DNA of 11,383 nt, from NCBI GenBank assembly GCA_051655155.1, contig JBOFZL010000003.1, positions 1 through 11,383 of the forward strand, given 5' to 3'. Below the pieces are notes generated by a model. It saw only the letters and a list, made by a program, of their open reading frames with translations, was not told the DNA's origin and did no database searches. The translations under genes were made by a program, and so were the position numbers. The stretch comes from JBOFZL01 sp051655155. Lineage in GTDB: Bacteria > Bacillota > Clostridia > Peptostreptococcales > Filifactoraceae. Shown here piece after piece: positions 1 to 6,745 of this stretch; position 1 is the first letter of the stretch, and the number at the start of each line of letters is the position of its first letter.

Positions 1-2
1 CC

Positions 3-302
3 CTATTTAGACATAAAGTTGGAGTATCTGTTGTAGCAGTCAGACGAACTGGTGGTATTGCTACTTTTCAACAACTAAATAATTACATCAATTATTGTGA
101 AATGCTAATGCCAACTAGTAATTATTGGCCTGTAATCCACGGGCGTGTTGATGGTGAAGCAGCACAAGATGCAGAAGGAACTCAAACATTAAGTATACTT
201 GGAAAAAATATGGCTTGGCTACTAAAAATGAAAGAAGCTACAAAAGATATCATTCCAGCACCTCCCCTTGAGAGAAAAATATATACTCACTTTATTAGAT
301 AG
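3..302 (+). CDS. Flavodoxin/NADPH-dependent FMN reductase family protein, 3' end only
   Basis: The reading frame is open from the left window edge (frame starting at base 3) to a TAG at 300-302, giving about 99 C-terminal residues. The first in-frame ATG at 102 is internal, because family-like sequence (VGVSVVAVRRTGGIATFQQL) lies upstream of it. The stretch RRTGG followed by a conserved NYW-P-V-HG segment and a late GKNMAWLLK helix resembles the C-terminal half of clostridial flavodoxin-fold NAD(P)H-dependent FMN reductases and iron-sulfur flavoproteins. These are cytosolic FMN-binding redox proteins. The FMN phosphate loop, and any cysteine cluster, would lie in the missing N-terminal half, so the exact subtype and electron partner cannot be told. 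The stop codon overlaps the AGGAG ribosome binding site of the next gene, suggesting cotranscription with it. Confidence 0.75.
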   Translation, partial: LFRHKVGVSVVAVRRTGGIATFQQLNNYINYCEMLMPTSNYWPVIHGRVDGEAAQDAEGTQTLSILGKNMAWLLKMKEATKDIIPAPPLERKIYTHFIR

Positions 303-311
303 GAGTGACTT

Positions 312-1043
312 ATGACCGGTAGTACATTAAAATTAATAGCAATAATTATAATGTTAATAGACCATATAGGAGCAAGCATTATTAGCTCATATATTAACAT
401 AATAACTGATACCAATATCTTAAATACTTTTTTATCTATCTACCATGCAATGAGAGCCATAGGGAGAATTGCTTTCCCGATATTTTGTTTTCTTTTAGTT
501 GAAGGCTTTATCCATACGAAAAATACGAAAAAATATCTTTTTAATTTAGGTTTATTTGCTTTAATTTCAGAAATTCCCTTTGACCTTAACTTTTCCAATG
601 TTACTTTTAGTACAGACCATCAAAATGTGTTCTTCACCTTATTTATAGGTCTGACGGGTCTAATTGCAATAAAAAAAATTGAAGAAAAATATCAACAACC
701 TGCAAAATGGTTTTTCATATGTATAATAACAGCATTTACATCTATAATTGCAACTCTCTTACAAACGGATTATGCCGCTGCTGGTGTTATTACAATAACC
801 GCTTTTTATCTATTCAGAAATAATAGTGCACAGCCTATATTATCTTGCACTGTAATGCTCTTAGCCTTCTTAGGAATATACGGCTTAGACTCAACACTTT
901 TTGAATCCTTTGCACTTTTCTGTATACCTTTAATATATATGTATAACGGAGAACGTGGCATGAGTCTAAAATACTTTTTTTACCTATTCTACCCTATTCA
1001 TCTACTAATTATATACTTTATTACACATAATATCGTTAAATAA
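312..1043 (+). CDS. TraX family integral membrane protein
   Basis: This 243-residue protein is strongly hydrophobic, with about seven or eight likely membrane helices. It opens with the TraX-family signature TLKLIAIIIMLIDHIG (residues 5-20), followed by AMRAIGRIAFPIFCFLLVEGF (about 47-67) and then a TKKYLFNLGLFALISEIPFDLNF segment, all typical of TraX/acyltransferase-like proteins. The founding member, F-plasmid TraX, N-acetylates pilin. Chromosomal Firmicute homologues have no established substrate, so a membrane acyltransferase role is inference only. The ATG at 312 is preceded by AGGAG at 301-305, which overlaps the stop of the upstream flavoprotein gene by two bases, so the two are probably translated from one mRNA. 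The gene is full length for the family and ends before a bidirectional terminator. Confidence 0.85.
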   Translation: MTGSTLKLIAIIIMLIDHIGASIISSYINIITDTNILNTFLSIYHAMRAIGRIAFPIFCFLLVEGFIHTKNTKKYLFNLGLFALISEIPFDLNFSNVTFSTDHQNVFFTLFIGLTGLIAIKKIEEKYQQPAKWFFICIITAFTSIIATLLQTDYAAAGVITITAFYLFRNNSAQPILSCTVMLLAFLGIYGLDSTLFESFALFCIPLIYMYNGERGMSLKYFFYLFYPIHLLIIYFITHNIVK

Positions 1044-1080
1044 ATTTAAATTTTTTTATAACCTTATATTATAACTTTAA

Positions 1081-1111
1081 AAAAGGATCATCAAACGATG
1101 AGTCCTTTTTC
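1081..1111. terminator. Bidirectional intrinsic terminator between traX-like gene and asnS
   Basis: The arm AAAAAGGATCATC (1081-1093) pairs with GATGAGTCCTTTTT (1098-1111) through a 13-bp stem with one bulged base and a four-base loop. T-rich runs follow the stem on both strands. It sits between the convergent stops at 1043 and 1156, so it can end transcription from both sides. Confidence 0.8.
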
Positions 1112-1155
1112 ATTTTATTTAAGTTTTATTATATTGAATTTTCAATCAATCATTA

Positions 1156-2538
1156 CTAAAATTCTGCATTTCCAACAGTTCTCGGAAAAGGAATAACGTC
1201 TCTGATATTTTGCATACCTGTTAGGTACATTATCATCCGTTCAAAACCAAGTCCAAAACCTGCATGTTTTACTCCACCGTACTTTCTCAGCTCTAAATAC
1301 CACCAATACTCTGATTCGTCTAAACCACATGCCTTCATTCTATCCACAAGAATATCATATCTCTCTTCTCTTTGAGAACCGCCTATTATCTCCCCAATAC
1401 CAGGAACTAATAAGTCGCAGGCTGCAACAGTTTTGTCATCATCATTTAGTCTCATATAGAATGACTTTATCTCCTTAGGATAATCAGTTACAAAGGTAGG
1501 TTTTTTAAATAATTCTTCAGTAATATATCTTTCATGTTCAGTCTGCAAATCCAAGCCCCATTCTACTGGATATTCAAACTCTTTATCTGCTTTTTTTAAA
1601 AGTTCAATAGCATCTGTGTAACTAACTCTTACAAAGTCTGAATTAACTACATGTGTCAACCTTTTAATCAATCCCTTATCCACGAAGTTATTGAAAAACT
1701 CCATTTCTTCTGTAGCATTTTCCATTACATAGTTAATTATATATTTAATCATATCCTCTGCTAATTCCATATTGTCTTTAAGATCAGCAAAAGAAATCTC
1801 TGGCTCTATCATCCAAAACTCCGCAGCGTGTCTTGCCGTATTTGAATTTTCTGATCTAAAAGTTGGACCAAATGTATATATTTTTTTAAATGCAAGGGCA
1901 TAAGCTTCACCTTCTAACTGTCCACTTACCGTTAGATTAGTTGATTTCTTAAAAAAATCTTGACTAAAATCAACTTCATCAGATTGAGTTTTTGGTAGTT
2001 TATTCACATCTAATGTAGTTACCCTAAACATATCTCCAGCACCTTCACAGTCAGAACCTGTAATTATTGGCGTATGCGTGTATACAAAGTTCCTCTCTTG
2101 AAAGAATTCGTGAATCGCATAAGCTGCTAAAGATCTCACTCTAAATACAGCAGAAAAAGCGTTTCCTCTCGGTCTAAGATGTGCAATAGATCTTAGGTAC
2201 TCAAAGGTATGTCTTTTCTTTTGAAGAGGAAAGTCTGACTCAGAAGTAGCCTCAACCGCTATAGACTTTGCCTTAATTTCAAAAGCTTGTTTTGCTCCTT
2301 CCGTAGCTACCAGCTGGCCTACTACAGTTACAGCTGTTGCAATAGGTAGTCTTACAACATCTTTAAAATTATCCATGCTATCATCTATTACTATCTGTAA
2401 ATTTTTGAAAAAAGTTCCATCATTTAACTCTATAAATCCAAAATTCTTAGAATCTCTTATAGTTCTTATCCATCCTTTTACAGTTAATTCCTGCCCAATA
2501 AAAGCTTCACTTTCTCTAAAAATTTTTCTAATATCCAT
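1156..2538 (-). CDS. asnS: Asparagine--tRNA ligase (AsnRS)
   Basis: This class IIb aminoacyl-tRNA synthetase (460 residues, normal bacterial length) activates asparagine with ATP and charges tRNA-Asn in the cytosol. The N-terminal OB-fold anticodon-binding domain spans about residues 1-100 (VKGWIRTIRDSKNFGFIELNDG near 20-41). The catalytic domain follows, with class II motif 2 FRSENSNTARHAAEFWMIEPE at about 227-247. Motif 3, GFGLGFERM, lies at about 427-435, and the AsnRS-type ending IRDVIPFPRT follows. The HAAEFWMIEPE segment favours AsnRS over AspRS. The ATG at 2538 follows AAGGAGAGG with normal spacing. The gene stands alone downstream of a promoter and an Asn-specific T-box, so it is induced when tRNA-Asn is uncharged. 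Confidence 0.97.
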   Translation of the reverse strand: MDIRKIFRESEAFIGQELTVKGWIRTIRDSKNFGFIELNDGTFFKNLQIVIDDSMDNFKDVVRLPIATAVTVVGQLVATEGAKQAFEIKAKSIAVEATSESDFPLQKKRHTFEYLRSIAHLRPRGNAFSAVFRVRSLAAYAIHEFFQERNFVYTHTPIITGSDCEGAGDMFRVTTLDVNKLPKTQSDEVDFSQDFFKKSTNLTVSGQLEGEAYALAFKKIYTFGPTFRSENSNTARHAAEFWMIEPEISFADLKDNMELAEDMIKYIINYVMENATEEMEFFNNFVDKGLIKRLTHVVNSDFVRVSYTDAIELLKKADKEFEYPVEWGLDLQTEHERYITEELFKKPTFVTDYPKEIKSFYMRLNDDDKTVAACDLLVPGIGEIIGGSQREERYDILVDRMKACGLDESEYWWYLELRKYGGVKHAGFGLGFERMIMYLTGMQNIRDVIPFPRTVGNAEF

Positions 2539-2567
2539 TTCAAAACCTCTCCTTTATTTTAAATAAT

Positions 2568-2597
2568 AAAAAAGCCCTACAGTTTAATACTGTAGGG
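2568..2597 (-). terminator. T-box-controlled terminator upstream of asnS
   Basis: On the - strand, CCCTACAGT and ACTGTAGGG form a perfect 9-bp stem around loop ATTAA (2597-2575). The stem is followed by GC and a T6 run (2573-2568). Its 5' arm is shared with the antiterminator, so this is the switching terminator of the riboswitch. Confidence 0.92.
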
Positions 2598-2824
2598 ACG
2601 AAAAATCGTGGTACCACCCTAATTATGACCGAAGCCATCACTCATTGCAGATAAACTCTGCCTTCTCTTTAACGGGAGAACCCGTCCTAGCCTACATTTT
2701 TCTCATTCGGTAGGAAGCTCCAAGATGTTTTTCAATAATATCTCCTGCTGAATTTCACCAACTTTCAGCTCTCTATAAGGTCTAACATCATCTACTCGTC
2801 TTTTCATAGCTAAATTCACTTATT
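2568..2824 (-). promoter_or_regulatory. T-box riboswitch (leader of asnS), Asn specifier AAC
   Basis: Read on the - strand, the leader has the full T-box order. GACGAGTAGATG starts stem I. AGAGAGCTGAAAG-TTGGTGAAATTCAGC forms the apical AG bulge and distal loop. The specifier context GAAAAACATCTTGGAG places AAC, an asparagine codon, at 2729-2727, followed by the usual purine. Next come an ACGGG/CCCGT stem (stem II region), a TGGC-TTCG-GTCA hairpin (stem III) and the canonical T-box AGGGTGGTACCACG (about 2620-2607), whose TGGT bulge would pair with the tRNA acceptor end. The segment TAGGG...CCCTA can form the antiterminator, which excludes the terminator at 2575-2597. Uncharged tRNA-Asn should stabilise the antiterminator and let asnS be transcribed. 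The limits are approximate; the 5' end is the predicted transcription start. Confidence 0.95.
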
Positions 2825-2830
2825 TGAAAT

Positions 2831-2859
2831 ATATTAACATAAAAACCTATAATTGTAAA
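2831..2859 (-). promoter_or_regulatory. Sigma-A type promoter for the asnS leader
   Basis: The -35 TTTACA (2859-2854) and -10 TAATAT (2836-2831) are separated by 17 bases, with an extended -10 TGT just before the -10. The predicted start is near 2824, just ahead of T-box stem I. The -35 lies inside one arm of a palindrome at 2852-2872. Confidence 0.8.
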
Positions 2860-2894
2860 GATGTTTTACAATCGCTCTTATACTAAATTATAGG
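2846..2894. repeat. Two nested inverted repeats over the asnS promoter / downstream of the MFS gene
   Basis: The outer repeat has 9-bp perfect arms CCTATAATT (2846-2854) and AATTATAGG (2886-2894). The inner repeat has 8-bp perfect arms ATTGTAAA (2852-2859) and TTTACAAT (2865-2872) with a five-base spacer, and it covers the -35 of the asnS promoter. On the - strand the outer repeat is followed by TTTTT, so it may be a weak terminator for the MFS gene. The inner one looks like an operator, with TGTAA and TTACA half-sites 7 bases apart. Both readings are inference. The rest of the gap down to 2950 is plain AT-rich sequence in which I see nothing else. Confidence 0.55.
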
Positions 2895-2950
2895 GCTTAA
2901 GAATAATTTATCTTGTTATATTTTAATATTTATAATAATTCTTTTGTTAT

Positions 2951-4162
2951 TTAATCAATCACAACTTTTTCATATTTAACAAAAAATGATGAAATAAATG
3001 CAATTATAGAGAATAATAAAATAATCTTAAATGACTGATTTATAGTATATCCCTCACTAAGTTTATATGATATTAATGCGTTTAATATAACACTTCCAAA
3101 AAAATCCATAGACGAAACTACAGATGTAGCTATACCTATATTTTCTACATTATTTACAGTTTTTACTGCTGTAAAGCTAAATAAATGATTAGTAACAGAT
3201 ATTCCCATTATCATAAATATAATTGGAAGTTGATTTAATGGTGGCTTCCCTTTGCTCATAACAATTACATAAAACCAAGAAAATGCATACAAAAAAGTGA
3301 ATAAAATCAAATTTCTTTTGTAATTCAAAAATTTTATTTTATCTACAATTGAGGAAACCACTGCCCCTAACATAAATCCAGCAGTAAAGTATGAAAAATA
3401 TCCAGCTGCTTCTATTGTAGTTAAGCTATATGTTTCTCTTAAAAATGGTATAGCCCAGAAACCTAACAAAGAAGAGGTTGTTGCCAACATAAAAAATGTA
3501 AGTGTCATAGGTGCCCAAGTATATTTATTGCCTAGTACACCTTTAAGGCTAGACACTGTACTAAATTTAATATTTTTTTGATTTTTCCATGATATATCTT
3601 TTACAAAAACTATAACTAATAATAATGACATCGTTGTAAGCATTGTCATAAGCATCATAGTTTTTTCTCCTCCTAATTTATTTAGTAATATAGACAATGG
3701 AATCGTTGTTAGAAAAGCTCCTAAATTCATTATAAACATCATGACAGCAGACATAAATGTAAATTTATCTGCATTAAACCATTCTGATTGAACCTTAAAA
3801 ACAGATACAGGTATAGTTGAAAGACCTAAACCTATAACAAATCTACAAATTAAAGCAATGTAATAGCTTCTTGTATAAAAAATTATTATTGAAGATATAG
3901 TTATACCAAGTAATGAAATTATATTAGTTTTTCTAACACCATATTTATCTATAAGTATACCCGAAGGAATTTGCATTAACATCAACCCATACATAGTTGA
4001 TGTAGCCAAATTAACAACCTGTGTTTCATCTATATTTAATCTACTAGAAATATACTCAGACAAAACTGCCATCTGCTGCCTTTGAATACTCACTATAATA
4101 ACGGCAAACAAAAGTGTAAACCATATATATTTGCCATTTATCTCTGATTTTAAACTTTTCAT
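2951..4162 (-). CDS. Major facilitator superfamily (MFS) transporter, substrate unknown
   Basis: This 403-residue protein shows the hydrophobic pattern of a 12-helix MFS permease. A short cytoplasmic N-terminus precedes helix 1 (WFTLLFAVIIVSI, about 14-26). The loop between helices 2 and 3 carries the MFS motif A as G68-ILI-D72-KYG-VRK. A charged central loop near residues 188-207 (KDISWKNQKNIKF) splits the two six-helix halves. The N-terminal pattern RQQMAVLSEYISSRLNID...QIPSGILID is like the anion:cation symporter and sugar-phosphate permease branches, but this does not fix a substrate. The ATG at 4162 follows GGAGGGG at close spacing. The gene lies just after the yqeY terminator, and I find no convincing promoter of its own, so it may depend on read-through or a weak promoter. 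Its sequence looks more AT-rich than its neighbours, partly because of hydrophobic codons. Confidence 0.85.
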   Translation of the reverse strand: MKSLKSEINGKYIWFTLLFAVIIVSIQRQQMAVLSEYISSRLNIDETQVVNLATSTMYGLMLMQIPSGILIDKYGVRKTNIISLLGITISSIIIFYTRSYYIALICRFVIGLGLSTIPVSVFKVQSEWFNADKFTFMSAVMMFIMNLGAFLTTIPLSILLNKLGGEKTMMLMTMLTTMSLLLVIVFVKDISWKNQKNIKFSTVSSLKGVLGNKYTWAPMTLTFFMLATTSSLLGFWAIPFLRETYSLTTIEAAGYFSYFTAGFMLGAVVSSIVDKIKFLNYKRNLILFTFLYAFSWFYVIVMSKGKPPLNQLPIIFMIMGISVTNHLFSFTAVKTVNNVENIGIATSVVSSMDFFGSVILNALISYKLSEGYTINQSFKIILLFSIIAFISSFFVKYEKVVID

Positions 4163-4203
4163 TTCCCCTCCGAAGTTTCACAATTAAATTTATATGTATT
4201 AAT

Positions 4204-4231
4204 AAAAAAAGAACCCGTAAGTTCTTTTTTT
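4204..4231 (-). terminator. Intrinsic terminator after rpsU-yqeY
   Basis: The arms AAAAAAAGAAC (4204-4214) and GTTCTTTTTTT (4221-4231) pair around a six-base loop. The G/C part of the stem is only GAAC/GTTC, so it may be leaky. It begins 6 bases past the yqeY stop, which fits an operon end; leak-through could feed the MFS gene. Confidence 0.7.
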
Positions 4232-4236
4232 ATTTA

Positions 4237-4680
4237 TTAGCCTAATATAATTTTAGCTATTTCATTAATCCTTTTGCCATCAGCTCGTCCTTTTACCTCT
4301 GGCATTACTTTACCCATAATTTTGCCCATATCTTTCATAGATTGAGCTCCAACATTAGCTATTACCTTAGCTACTATTTTTTCTAATTCTTTATCAGACA
4401 ATTGTTGTGGAAGATAGGAGCATAGAATATCAATCTCACTATTAGTTTGAATAATCAAATCCTCTCTGCCCGCTTTTTCAAAATCAGTCAATGCATCCTT
4501 GCGTTGCTTTAACTGTTTTGCAATGAGGTCAATTATATCATCATCGGCAAGTTCTACTCTTTCATCAACTTCTCTTTGTTTTACTGCTGACCTAATAAGA
4601 GTTACAACAGATTTAAGATTAGTATTCTTTTCTCGCATAGCTACTTTTAAATCTTCAGCTAATTTATCTTTCAGAGTCAC
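4237..4680 (-). CDS. yqeY: GatB/YqeY domain-containing protein
   Basis: This 147-residue protein has the usual YqeY length. It starts LKDKLAEDLKVAMREKNTNLKSVVTLIRSAVKQ (residues 3-35), has a middle QLKQRKDALTDFEKAGREDL segment, and ends with a GKIMGKVMPEVKGRADGKRINEIAKIIL stretch. These are hallmarks of the family, a helical domain also found at the C-terminus of GatB, the amidotransferase subunit that makes Gln-tRNA. The exact role of free-standing YqeY is not established, though a tRNA-linked role is often proposed. The start is GTG at 4680, with GAGGTGG just upstream and no better ATG nearby. It lies 16 bases after rpsU, and the rpsU-yqeY pair is conserved in many bacteria, so the two are almost certainly cotranscribed. 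Confidence 0.93.
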   Translation of the reverse strand: MTLKDKLAEDLKVAMREKNTNLKSVVTLIRSAVKQREVDERVELADDDIIDLIAKQLKQRKDALTDFEKAGREDLIIQTNSEIDILCSYLPQQLSDKELEKIVAKVIANVGAQSMKDMGKIMGKVMPEVKGRADGKRINEIAKIILG

Positions 4681-4696
4681 GTTACCACCTCAGTTA

Positions 4697-4873
4697 CTAT
4701 CTTTTTTTCTTTCTTGCTGCTTCAGCTTTCTTTTTTCTCTTTACACTTGGTTTATCATAATGCTCTCTTTTTCTAACCTCAGCCATTACTCCCGAAAGAG
4801 CACATTGACGCTTAAATCTTCTAAGCGCACTGTCAAGAGATTCATTTTCTTTAACTTTAATTTCAGTTGCCAT
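4697..4873 (-). CDS. rpsU: 30S ribosomal protein S21 (bS21)
   Basis: Translating 4873 to 4697 on the - strand gives 58 residues starting MATEIKVKENESLDSALRRF. KRQCALSGVMAEVRKREHYDKPSVKRKKKAEAARKKKR follows in the same frame, with a very basic tail. This matches bS21 in length and in its SLDSALRRFKR and EVRKREHYDKPS motifs. S21 binds the 30S subunit near the 3' end of 16S rRNA, close to the anti-Shine-Dalgarno region, and aids initiation. The ATG is preceded by the doubled purine-rich site GGAGGGAGGG, and the gene has its own strong promoter just after hinT. It sits in the conserved order mtaB-hinT-rpsU-yqeY. A 151-residue antisense frame over the same DNA is a shadow. Confidence 0.97.
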   Translation of the reverse strand: MATEIKVKENESLDSALRRFKRQCALSGVMAEVRKREHYDKPSVKRKKKAEAARKKKR

Positions 4874-4880
4874 ATCTTAT

Positions 4881-4916
4881 CCCTCCCTCCACTACTAACG
4901 CTTACATTATTAGTAG
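4881..4916 (-). promoter_or_regulatory. Leader hairpin abutting doubled Shine-Dalgarno of rpsU
   Basis: On the - strand, CTACTAA (4916-4910) and TTAGTAG (4898-4892) form a perfect 7-bp stem with an 11-base loop. After one base comes GGAGGGAGGG (4890-4881), two overlapping Shine-Dalgarno cores, 7 bases before the ATG. The hairpin could modulate ribosome access. No known leader motif is recognised here, so its function is inference. Confidence 0.5.
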
Positions 4917-4955
4917 CCGCTAAAGTTGGTATCATTGAGTTATTAGTACTCTAAT

Positions 4956-4984
4956 ATTATAAACTTAAATTCATAATTTTTCAA
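4956..4984 (-). promoter_or_regulatory. Sigma-A type promoter for rpsU-yqeY
   Basis: The -35 TTGAAA (4984-4979) and the consensus -10 TATAAT (4961-4956) are separated by exactly 17 bases. The -35 starts 8 bases after the hinT stop. The predicted start near 4949 gives an rpsU leader of about 75 bases. Confidence 0.82.
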
Positions 4985-4991
4985 GCATTTT

Positions 4992-5330
4992 TTATCCGGG
5001 TGGCCACTGTAAACTTCTTCCACCTAAAATATGGTAGTGCAAATGTTCTACTGTCTGCCCTCCGTCTTTTTTACAATTTGTAACAATTCTAAACCCACTA
5101 TCTTCAATCCCTTTAATTTTAGCAATTTCTTTCATCGCTTTAAGGAGCTCTCTATAATCCATTCCGTCTTCTGGAATTTCTAAAATATTAGTATAATGAT
5201 TTTTGGGTATTAATACTACATGGGATGGTGCTTGTGGATCAATATCATCAAAAGCTAAAATAAATTCATCTTCATATACCTTTACTACAGGAATATTTCC
5301 TTTTATAATTTCACAAAAAATACAACTCAT
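4992..5330 (-). CDS. HIT family protein (HinT-like purine nucleoside phosphoramidase)
   Basis: This 112-residue cytosolic protein has the family length and the HIT motif HLHYHIL at residues 96-102; the middle histidine (98) is the expected catalytic nucleophile. The N-terminal MSCIFCEIIKGNIP carries Cys3 and Cys6, which bind zinc together with histidines in many HIT proteins. The C-terminal WPPG ending is typical of the Hint branch. Hint proteins hydrolyse adenosine phosphoramidates and acyl- or aminoacyl-adenylates such as lysyl-AMP, which fits a link to translation neighbours, though the in vivo substrate is not known. The ATG at 5330 follows GGAGG at good spacing. It lies 14 bases after mtaB and is likely cotranscribed with it. 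No clear terminator separates it from the rpsU promoter. Confidence 0.95.
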   Translation of the reverse strand: MSCIFCEIIKGNIPVVKVYEDEFILAFDDIDPQAPSHVVLIPKNHYTNILEIPEDGMDYRELLKAMKEIAKIKGIEDSGFRIVTNCKKDGGQTVEHLHYHILGGRSLQWPPG

Positions 5331-5344
5331 AAAAATACCTCCAT

Positions 5345-6691
5345 TTAATTTAACAATCCAATAACCTTATCTTCCGTTACTTCTACTATTGTAACATTTA
5401 GAATTTTTCTAGATAAATTTTCAACACTTAAAACATTAACATTTATATAATTCATTGTATGTCCTATATTTACACCATTTTCAAAAACTTCAAATAAAAC
5501 TGAAACAGTTTTTCCAATCATACTTTTGTTAAATTCTTCTTTATATTTTTTTGACATACCCATCAAAATATTAGATCGATATTGCTTTATTTCAGCTGAA
5601 ATTTGATTTTTCATACTTGCAGCAGGAGTTCCCTCTCTCTGAGAATACTTGAATATATGCATTTCATATAGCTTTATTTCTTCCAAAAATTTTTTTGTTT
5701 CTTCAAACTCTAAGTCTGTTTCGCCAGGAAAACCTACTATTATATCTGTAGTGATTGCAGCATCAGGAAAATATTCCCTTATTTTTTCAACAGCAATTTT
5801 ATATTCTTCTTTCGTATATACTCTATTCATTCTTTTTAATACTGAATTTGAACCACTTTGCAATGATAAATGAAAATGAGGACAAAAATTTTTTAAAGAT
5901 TTTATAATTTCAATAAATCCATCTGTTATTATTAAAGGTTCCATAGAACTTGTTCTCAATCTTTTTAATCCGCTTATCTCTCCAACTTTTTTTATCAAAT
6001 CTAAAACATCAAAAGTTTCCATATCTTTACCATAAGATGCTATATGAATACCTGTTAAAACAACCTCTTTGTACCCATTTTTAACAAGAGTTTCAACTTC
6101 ATCTACAACTACGTTAAGATCTCTACTTCTGACTCTACCACGTGTATATGGTATTATGCAGTAACTGCAGTATTTATCGCAACCATCTTGCACTTTTATA
6201 TATGCCCTGGCCCTTTCTCCTGCACTAGTAACCTTTAAGTCTTCAAACCTTTTAATTTCCATTATGTTTCCTACATATATACGTTTATCATTGAAAGAAG
6301 TACTTTCAATTTCTCTAAGAATGTCAGTTCTATTATTTGTACCAAACACAAGGTTTACACCTTCTATATCTATAACTTTTTTAGGTTCTTTTTGGGAATA
6401 ACAGCCGACCACTACAACTCTTCCATACGGATTTATTTTTTTACAACGTCGAATAATTTGTCTACATTTCCTCTCAGACATAGCTGTCACTGTACATGTA
6501 TTTACTAGATAAATATCAGCTACTTTTTCAAAATCTGTTAACTTATAACCAGCATCTTTGAAAATTTCTTCTAAAGCAATAGTTTCATATTGATTAACCT
6601 TGCAACCTAAAGTGTATGTTGCTAAAGTTTTATCTCTTCTATATAAATTTCTAAAATCATCTTTGCTTAAACTTAAATTAATCTCTTCCAT
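5345..6691 (-). CDS. mtaB: tRNA t6A37 methylthiotransferase MtaB
   Basis: This 448-residue radical SAM methylthiotransferase converts t6A37 to ms2t6A37 in tRNAs that read ANN codons. The N-terminal UPF0004 domain has YTLGCKVNQYE (about 26-36), diagnostic of MtaB, with cluster cysteines at about 30, 66 (NTCTVT) and 97 (VGCYSQ). The radical SAM cluster motif CDKYCSYC is at about 171-178, followed by IIPYTRGRVRSR. The catalytic core continues through LSLQSGSNSVLKRMNR and DIIVGFPGET, and a TRAM-like RNA-binding tail covers about 385-447. About 20 residues precede the point where MtaB proteins usually begin; the ATG at 6691 has GGAAGGAG 5 bases upstream and there is no internal ATG before the conserved core, so this start is well supported. 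MtaB is preferred over MiaB because of the KVNQYE motif and the hinT-rpsU context. Confidence 0.95.
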   Translation of the reverse strand: MEEINLSLSKDDFRNLYRRDKTLATYTLGCKVNQYETIALEEIFKDAGYKLTDFEKVADIYLVNTCTVTAMSERKCRQIIRRCKKINPYGRVVVVGCYSQKEPKKVIDIEGVNLVFGTNNRTDILREIESTSFNDKRIYVGNIMEIKRFEDLKVTSAGERARAYIKVQDGCDKYCSYCIIPYTRGRVRSRDLNVVVDEVETLVKNGYKEVVLTGIHIASYGKDMETFDVLDLIKKVGEISGLKRLRTSSMEPLIITDGFIEIIKSLKNFCPHFHLSLQSGSNSVLKRMNRVYTKEEYKIAVEKIREYFPDAAITTDIIVGFPGETDLEFEETKKFLEEIKLYEMHIFKYSQREGTPAASMKNQISAEIKQYRSNILMGMSKKYKEEFNKSMIGKTVSVLFEVFENGVNIGHTMNYINVNVLSVENLSRKILNVTIVEVTEDKVIGLLN

Positions 6692-6711
6692 GTAAACTCC
6701 TTCCTTGTCAA

Positions 6712-6740
6712 ATAATATATCAAATATACAAATTAGGCAA
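6712..6740 (-). promoter_or_regulatory. Probable sigma-A type promoter for mtaB-hinT
   Basis: The -35 TTGCCT (6740-6735) and -10 TATTAT (6717-6712) are separated by 17 bases. They lie immediately after the dnaJ terminator and about 20 bases before the mtaB ribosome binding site, which gives a very short leader. Confidence 0.68.
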
Positions 6741-6745
6741 TAATA

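Noticed and set aside
102..302. A complete small 66-residue gene starting at 102
   Set aside because: The frame is open to the left edge and the upstream residues fit the same flavodoxin-like family; there is no ribosome binding site at 102.
4499..4954. A 151-residue + strand frame opposite rpsU and yqeY
   Set aside because: It is antisense to two well-recognised genes, has Ser/Phe/Leu-rich low-complexity content, no ribosome binding site and no recognisable family.
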